Source: Chara braunii
Taxonomy: Eukaryota; Streptophyta; Charophyceae; Charales; Characeae
NCBI GenBank assembly: GCA_003427395.1
Contig: BFEA01000444.1
Span: 134,546-157,030 of the forward strand
Reading direction: 5' to 3'
Length of the DNA stretch: 22,485 bases
This document shows positions 17,398 to 22,485 of the stretch, in pieces. The notes under the pieces were generated by a model. The model did no database searches. It was not told the origin of the DNA and saw only the letters and a program-made list of their open reading frames with translations. The translations under genes and the position numbers were made by a program. The first letter of the stretch is position 1; every line of letters starts with the position of its first letter.

Positions 17398-18369
17398 GGA
17401 ATTGCATTACATAAACAGGGGACCCTAGGCAACTTGAAATGGACTTGGAAAGAGCTGGAAATGGAATCTCTCTTTCTTCTAGTCTTTGGCCCCAACAAGA
17501 GGGGGATACCGATGCATGCATCGCGACCCCAAGACCTCTGTCCCTCTGAGGGAAAAAGTCTCAGCGCGACTTGCTCCTCCTTTAAAAGGACGAGGGTTAA
17601 AGGACTAAGGCACCTACCACTTGGATCGGTGTGGGACGTCCGGAACCACCTCCGACAATGAGCTCTAGTCGGGGAGTTCCAACTGCGCCTCCTGTTGAAT
17701 GCCTAAACGTCAAAGGGCGAGAGAGCCAAATGGGCAGGAAAGCCATTCTCAGCTAGTCTATTTTGCTACCCTCCAACCACACGCCATGTCATAGAGGGGT
17801 GGCATGGCCGTTTGGGTCGGACCACGGCTGCCCACACTAAGTTGGGCGGCACTGTCCAAGGGGAGAGGCCGGGCGGAGTACCGGGTGGAGTCCGCGGCCA
17901 CCACGGGGCATTGACACCGTCCCGTCGGAGCATTACAACCGCTTCGGGACTAATTGCGAGGTCTTCGTAACTGCACTCGCGAACTAATTGAGAGCCCCAA
18001 CTCTCTTGAAAGGAAGAGGCCGGAATCCAGAAAATCACCACTCGGGAGGAACGATTCGCGAGGAACACTCTTACGGCTAGACGAGACCCTGGCAGGCTTG
18101 GATTGGACCTACCTGACAGACGTGAGGAGAAACCTTGGTATCGGTGCTCGCCACGTAGGAGAAGAAAGGTCGGACCGAGTAGGAGGATGAGGCGTCGTCC
18201 GCTGGGGAGGAACTGATCACTTTTCCTTTTGTGAAGCGGATGGGCTTGTGTCCTTGACTGCGGTTGGTGGGCCAAAGGTCTCGTACCTCCGAGTGAGGAC
18301 CAGTCGCACGATGGGGACATCGCGTTTTGAGTGGGGGGAAGGTGTGCCATCTGCCAATCAGTACGCATG
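17398..18369. other. Unassigned region with a long minus-strand ORF
   Basis: No recognisable gene on the plus strand. The 240-codon minus-strand ORF at 17766-18488 is listed separately. Base composition is more GC-rich and less repetitive than the flanks. Confidence 0.4.
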
Positions 18370-18488
18370 GAAAAAGACTTGTAATTGGGTTTGCATGGGC
18401 CTAGGGAAATGGGGGCTTGCCAAGATGGCCGAAACAGAAAAAGATTGTAATTGGCTTTGCATGGGCCTGAGAAAAGGGGGCCTGGCAA
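17766..18488 (-). CDS. Possible hypothetical protein, 240 codons, weak
   Basis: This is the longest open frame outside the element and satellites. Its first 40 residues (18370-18488) lie in the 65-67 bp minisatellite and are repeat-derived, so any true start is further in. The C-terminal half (ECSYEDLAISPEAVVMLRRD, then GTPPGLSPWTVPPNLVWAA) is complex rather than low-complexity, which is why I keep it. I recognise no domain. It may be chance in GC-rich DNA. Confidence 0.22.
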   Translation of the reverse strand: MPGPLFSGPCKANYNLFLFRPSWQAPISLGPCKPNYKSFSMRTDWQMAHLPPTQNAMSPSCDWSSLGGTRPLAHQPQSRTQAHPLHKRKSDQFLPSGRRLILLLGPTFLLLRGEHRYQGFSSRLSGRSNPSLPGSRLAVRVFLANRSSRVVIFWIPASSFQESWGSQLVRECSYEDLAISPEAVVMLRRDGVNAPWWPRTPPGTPPGLSPWTVPPNLVWAAVVRPKRPCHPSMTWRVVGG

Positions 18489-18640
18489 GACGCTAGGGCA
18501 GAAAGGACTTGAGCAAGTGACATGGTATGGACCTGAGAAAAAGAGTCTGGCAAGACAACCTGGAGGGAAAGGACTGATGAGATTGGTTCTGCGTGGGCCT
18601 GAGAAAGGAATTGGCAGATTGGGGAATGGTTGACGGATTG
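18370..18640. repeat. 64-67 bp minisatellite, about 4 units
   Basis: Units start GAAAAAGACTTG (18370), GAAAAAGATTG (18437), GAAAGGACTTG (18501) and GAAAGGACTGATG (18567), each with a GCATGGGCCTGAGAAA-like middle and GGCTTGCCAAGA or a variant. Degenerate copies may reach about 18830. Confidence 0.9.
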
Positions 18641-18839
18641 GCTTGAAAAGAAAGGCCTAGCTAAGGAATGAATTGAGCATTGCATATGGAAAGATAATCG
18701 AGCAGAGGGCAAGTAAGGACAACAGGGTGATATGCATGCAGATTTGGCAGGACTTGAGAAAAGCCGGAAAGAACGACCAGGGAGGAATGCATGTGGATTT
18801 GGCTATGCCTGAGCTTGGGGAGAAGAAGACTTGCATCGA

Positions 18840-19865
18840 AAATGTGGGAAGGCCCTAAGAGTAATGAATGGAATGAAACCGGAAGGATGTCTGCTCAAGA
18901 ATGTTTTCTCGATGAAATGGGAAGATAGATTTGAGATTACGAATGCAGCCTTCAAGACATTGTCGAGAGCGAGAAATAACGTACAATGAAAGACTAGTTG
19001 CAAGACATGTCTGCTGTCGGACCTCCCCAAAGGGTGATGCTAGTTAACCTGAGGCGGAAAGAAAGAAAGAAACAGACATCGAGTTGCTTAAAAACCCTTG
19101 ACGAGCTACTAGCTTGCACCTGAAGGAAGCCATGGCGGATGATCCTTGTGAAATTCCTCGCCCAAATCTTCCTCTTACCTCGATTCCTCGAGAGGGTAAG
19201 GGGCACGTCATCCCCTCCCTTGTGGAACGATACGGGAGAATGTGGGGAAGTTCTTGGGTATTTGGGAGTTCCAGTGAGAAAGAGATACAACTGCGAGACG
19301 GACGTTGGTGCACAGAGAGTGTTACGCGCTCGTTACAAAGACATTATTGAGCATGGGGATGTTACGCAATCAAAAGGGAACCCGAAACAAAACCTTGACC
19401 ACTCCATACCCTCCCCCCGCCCCAAAGGGCGGAAACTTAAAGAAGGACCCGAGAGAAGAATGGGAAAAGACAAAAAGAACCCTGGCAAGCTAACTAATCA
19501 TCCCACCCCGCTCCTTTCCCCTGTCTGTCTATCACTCTTACTAACCGTGGATCGGTCACGATGAGGACATTGCAAATGAGTGAAGGGAATATGTCGGGAC
19601 TGGTGAGTCCCGAATGATTTCCCGTCACTCAAGAGACTGCATATGACCGATTTGTGCACGCCAGAGAAAACCGGAGGCAGGAATGCTGGAAAGTTCGGAA
19701 ACATGAGCACATACGGTAGGAGGAGGGAGGCTGCCCAAGATCGTTAGGACCACCACACTAGAGAGAAACTGTCTAGGCAGGGGAAGATAGAGGACTGGGG
19801 GAGAGAATGACAAAGGCAACCCCCTTCCCCGAGAACGGAGGAGGGATGCCAGAAAATTAGTATTA
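18840..19865. other. Unassigned stretch
   Basis: The longest ORF (19139-19564, plus, 141 codons) overlaps other open frames, has no recognisable motif and no supporting context. I see no repeat, RNA gene or regulatory site. Confidence 0.4.
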
Positions 19866-19882
19866 GCATGAGGAGAAAGCGG

Positions 19883-20290
19883 NTANANAGNGNNCAAGGC
19901 NTGGGTGCAACACNACGGNGAAGGGACCAAGGAGNNTGCAGGATAAGTGGGAGCCGGCACCCGGAAGGGAACGGCGTGCGAGACGCGAGAGGGACAGGGA
20001 GCAGAGATCGCCGCAAGAAGGGAGGACGTCAAAGGAACCAAGAAAAGATGTGGCACCGGCAGGGCAAAGTGCCGGGGGCCACAGGGTACCAAGAAAAGAA
20101 GTGGNGCCGGNNGGACAAAGTGTCAGGNACCACGTAGGACCAGGCAAAAANTATGGTACTACAGCGGGACTAGCNACGAGGACCGCGGGGGACTAAGTAG
20201 ATGAGTATGGGNCGGCGGGACCATCGACAGGACGAGANAGGTACCAGCGGGACCAGCGCTAGGAGCTGTCNGCGGAACTAGGGACNTCTG
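19883..20290. repeat. GC-rich ~51-bp minisatellite with scattered Ns
   Basis: ACCAAGAAAAG-type anchors at 20037, 20088 and 20139 give a 51-bp period, with GGCACCGGCAGGGCAAAGTG and close variants inside. Related words (GCGGGACCA, GGTACCAG) extend to about 20290 and back to about 19890. More than 15 isolated Ns fall here, as expected if diverged units were merged in assembly. Confidence 0.75.
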
Positions 20291-20299
20291 AGCAAGAGG

Positions 20300-20865
20300 G
20301 GACGNGTGACGATCCAAAGGGAGACAGGCCGCCGTCCGGGACGGCAGCAGGAAAAGAGAATGGACTAGGAAAATAATAAGAAAATGAGGAGTCGAACGCC
20401 AACGGAAAAACTGCCGCCGGAACGGAAGAGGCAGGCGCGACACGGNAAGAGACGGGGAGAACCTGGGAAGTACCAGGAGAAACCAGATTAAAACATGCTA
20501 ACGGTAAAAATAAAATGCCAAGGGGACGGCACCTGCAGGCGGCACCGGCCGGGCCGGGGAGACTGGATGAAAATGTTAAGTGCTGCCACGGCAAGCGCCG
20601 GCGGGAGGTGCCGAGGGGAAAGATGGAATCGCAACGGTAAGGGGAGCCGGCCAGCAGTCCAGGCTATCCCGGACCAGCCAGGCCAAGAAAGACGGAGTTC
20701 TGAGGGCTCCACATGGAGGAAAGGCTGGCCGGAGGAAATCGGAGTAAGGGGGGGTCTCGAACTGGAAGCGACAGTAGCAAAAAGGAGCCTCATTGGGCCT
20801 TGGAGGCGCCATTACTGTAGTCCGAGGTGCAACGGCCATGCGCCAGCTGCAAAATCAGACCTTGG
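20300..20865. other. Unassigned GC- and purine-rich stretch
   Basis: Overlapping open frames on both strands without recognisable domains. No clear periodicity beyond the end of the 51-bp repeat. Confidence 0.4.
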
Positions 20866-20870
20866 GTAGG

Positions 20871-20907
20871 GTCCAACAACTAGAAAGAAGAGAAACAGTT
20901 GTTGGAC
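20871..20907. repeat. Perfect 11-bp inverted repeat (hairpin)
   Basis: GTCCAACAACT at 20871-20881 is the exact reverse complement of AGTTGTTGGAC at 20897-20907, around a 15-base purine-rich loop. Confidence 0.9.
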
Positions 20908-21088
20908 ACTTGGCCCAACAGTAATAAAAGAGAAAGGGAGGAAAAAAAGGAGAGAAAAGGGGGAGAGTGAGACAAAGGAGGAGGAATGGGTGGAGGAAAA
21001 AGTGCCGCCAGGTTGGGACTGCAGCGGTAGGGACTGGCAGGTCTCAATGATAACCTCATCCTTCCTAAATCCTAGGCGTGCAGTTCGG

Positions 21089-21127
21089 ATTGCAGAGATA
21101 AGGCGCTTGGGACATTATCTCTGCAAT
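21089..21127. repeat. Perfect 13-bp inverted repeat (hairpin)
   Basis: ATTGCAGAGATAA at 21089-21101 pairs exactly with TTATCTCTGCAAT at 21115-21127 around a 13-base loop. No T-run follows directly. Confidence 0.93.
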
Positions 21128-21800
21128 ATCTGAATTTAAGCAACAAAAATAAGGAAAAATGTTGATGAGAGTTGGCCGGCTCTTTTTTTGGGCCATAGAT
21201 CTGAAAACGGATCTTGTGTAGGAGGAGATCTAGCCGGTTTTTGTAAACTGACATAAAACGGCTAGCTCCGGAATGACTTGGCAACAAGAGGGAGGGAAAA
21301 CGATGAGAGGAGCAAGACAAAACTGCGTATTTGGCCTAAGGACTAGGCCAGATACATCAAAAAGAGGTGAAAATTGAAGTAAAGGCTCAAATTTGGGGCA
21401 AGGGGAGCTTGGGAGTAACTCGGAATGATGAGAGCCATGGATTTCAGCCAGATCCAAGGCTGAGATTGGAGCCGCCACTTGAAAAAGTGCAATGGCCTAC
21501 CCAAAAGAGGCCTAGAACAGGAAAAAGACAAAAATTGGACCTTTAGGCTTTGAAAAATTGAAAAACGCAGCAATTTTGCTAACGAAACCCCAAAAGGCAA
21601 CCCTTTTCAAAAAGAAAAGAGGCCGGGGTAGGCCAAGGGGTAGTCCGAGAAGGTACTGGCCTCTCCGACTGCATGTACCTGGCCGAAATGAGGCCCAGGT
21701 ACCTCCTGGTAGGCCAAAACCGGAAATTTGGCCCTTGGGGTATCTCGCACCACCTAGAGGCACTTGGAGGAGCCTAGAGGTTGGGCGGTGCACCTGTTCC
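21128..21800. other. Unassigned stretch with GGCCTA-type short palindromes
   Basis: TGGCCTA/TAGGCCA flank 5 bases near 21334, and GTACCTGG/CCAGGTAC pair at 21675 and 21695. TAGGCC words recur. No gene is recognisable. Confidence 0.4.
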
Positions 21801-21804
21801 AGCC

Positions 21805-22214
21805 TACATAANCTGGAGGTGTAGGCCGCCACTCTCATTTNAGCATGAGAGGTNCCCATGCTGCCCAAATGAGTCCAGGAGNGAGTCCGAGTGGGAGAGA
21901 AGCAAGGGAGTGGGGGTNGNAGCTAGCCTGTAGCCTCTATGGTGGTAGGACTGAGGAAGGAGATCTAGGGGCTGGGAGGGAGCAAGGAGAGTGATCCGCC
22001 ATAGCCCTCAGGCTGTGAGGTAGGAGGGCAGGCTGATACAGGGGTCCNCTTAGCCCTCTTAGAGGGAAGGACACCGCAGCCTTAGAGCTAGGAGCCTGCC
22101 ATAGCTAAAAAGGAGGAGTGAGGGAAGGAGGAGAGGACTTGGGAGGGAGGAGAAGCCACACTCAGGGGGCTAGAACCAAGCATTGGGGCTCCACTGCCTA
22201 AAGATCAGCAAGAG
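21805..22214 (+). promoter_or_regulatory. Possible promoter/leader (or LTR) ending in a splice-donor consensus
   Basis: A TATA-poor CCTACATAA near 21811 sits between a 7-bp inverted repeat (GCCTACA / TGTAGGC). A CTCTCAT/ATGAGAG hairpin lies at 21832-21851. AG|GTGAGT is present near 22213. A pyrimidine tract and GCTGATCTAG|G near 22420 could complete an intron. All signals are short, and several Ns lie in the region. Confidence 0.2.
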
Positions 22215-22230
22215 GTGAGTGAAAAGGAGG

Positions 22231-22395
22231 GAGACCTCCTTCTTCCTCCTCTTCCCCTTCTCATTCTTCTTCTCCTTTTTCTCTCCTCTCTTCTTCTCCC
22301 TCTTCTTCTTCTTCTTCTTCTTCTTTTTCTTCCCCCTCTTCTTCTTCCTTTTCTTTTCTTTCTTTCTCTCCCCCTCCTCCATCCTCCTCCTTGTC
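22231..22395. repeat. Pyrimidine tract with (CTT)n microsatellite
   Basis: About 165 bases are almost only C and T, including a perfect CTT run near 22300-22322. Poly-Leu, poly-Phe and poly-Lys frames here are low-complexity artefacts. Confidence 0.95.
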
Positions 22396-22485
22396 AAAAC
22401 TGCGATTTTTGCTGATCTAGGAGGGTGTACATGTTGCGATTCACTTTGTGATACTTCCGTGATGTTTCCCCTTGAGTAGATGCTA

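Noticed and set aside
19139-19564. 141-codon plus-strand ORF
   Set aside because: It overlaps two other open frames, lacks motifs and has a low-complexity Lys/Pro end.
22170-22479. Poly-Lys, poly-Leu and poly-Phe ORFs
   Set aside because: They are frames of the (CTT)n pyrimidine tract.
1-22485. LTR pair, primer-binding site and target-site duplication
   Set aside because: I compared the regions flanking 4448-15990 by eye and found only chance-length matches such as a shared 12-mer (GAGCCAAATGGG near 2644 and 17724).
1-22485. CRISPR arrays, tRNA and rRNA genes
   Set aside because: Tandem repeats here have no unique spacers of constant length, and I saw no tRNA B-box or rRNA core sequence.

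Overview
The window looks like repeat-rich nuclear DNA of a eukaryote. There are no bacterial-style operons or ribosome binding sites, but there are many microsatellites and minisatellites, isolated single-base N calls typical of a short-read assembly, and one long, decayed Ty3/gypsy-type LTR retrotransposon. The gag-pol style (zinc-knuckle Gag, PR-RT-RNaseH-IN order, DD35E integrase with a GPY motif) reminds me of elements abundant in charophyte algae such as Chara, and also of basidiomycete elements. That is recollection only; the species cannot be fixed from the sequence.

Layout. Bases 1-1250 are a 54-bp minisatellite that reads as an 18-residue Pro-rich repeat. A (CT)n tract follows at about 1357-1531. 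Bases 1532-4447 hold no gene I can support. Bases 4448-7893 hold four tandem, same-strand, clearly paralogous ORFs (A-D) of about 260-270 codons of an unrecognised family; only copy B is uninterrupted. A small basic ORF E (7929-8269, broken) follows, then gag (8353-10359), a frameshifted gag-pro junction, protease (about 10735-11193), a frameshifted linker, and RT-RNaseH-integrase in one frame (11575-14880). Beyond pol lie a 66-bp minisatellite and ORF F (15373-15990, two in-frame stops), an acidic protein with two nuclear-localisation-like basic clusters and a SUMO-interaction-like motif. From 16000 to the right edge there are only diverged tandem repeats, two perfect hairpins, a pyrimidine tract and unexplained DNA.

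Interpretation. ORFs A-F and gag-pol share one strand, are closely spaced, and are broken in the same way: 17 in-frame stops that each fit a C-to-T change, plus single-base indels. The economical reading is one large Ty3/gypsy-like element of at least 11.5 kb carrying a multigene accessory module ahead of gag and a nuclear accessory ORF after integrase. I found no LTR pair, primer-binding site or target-site duplication by eye, so the termini and the membership of A-F in the element are inference. The four-paralog array is the best candidate for something undescribed.
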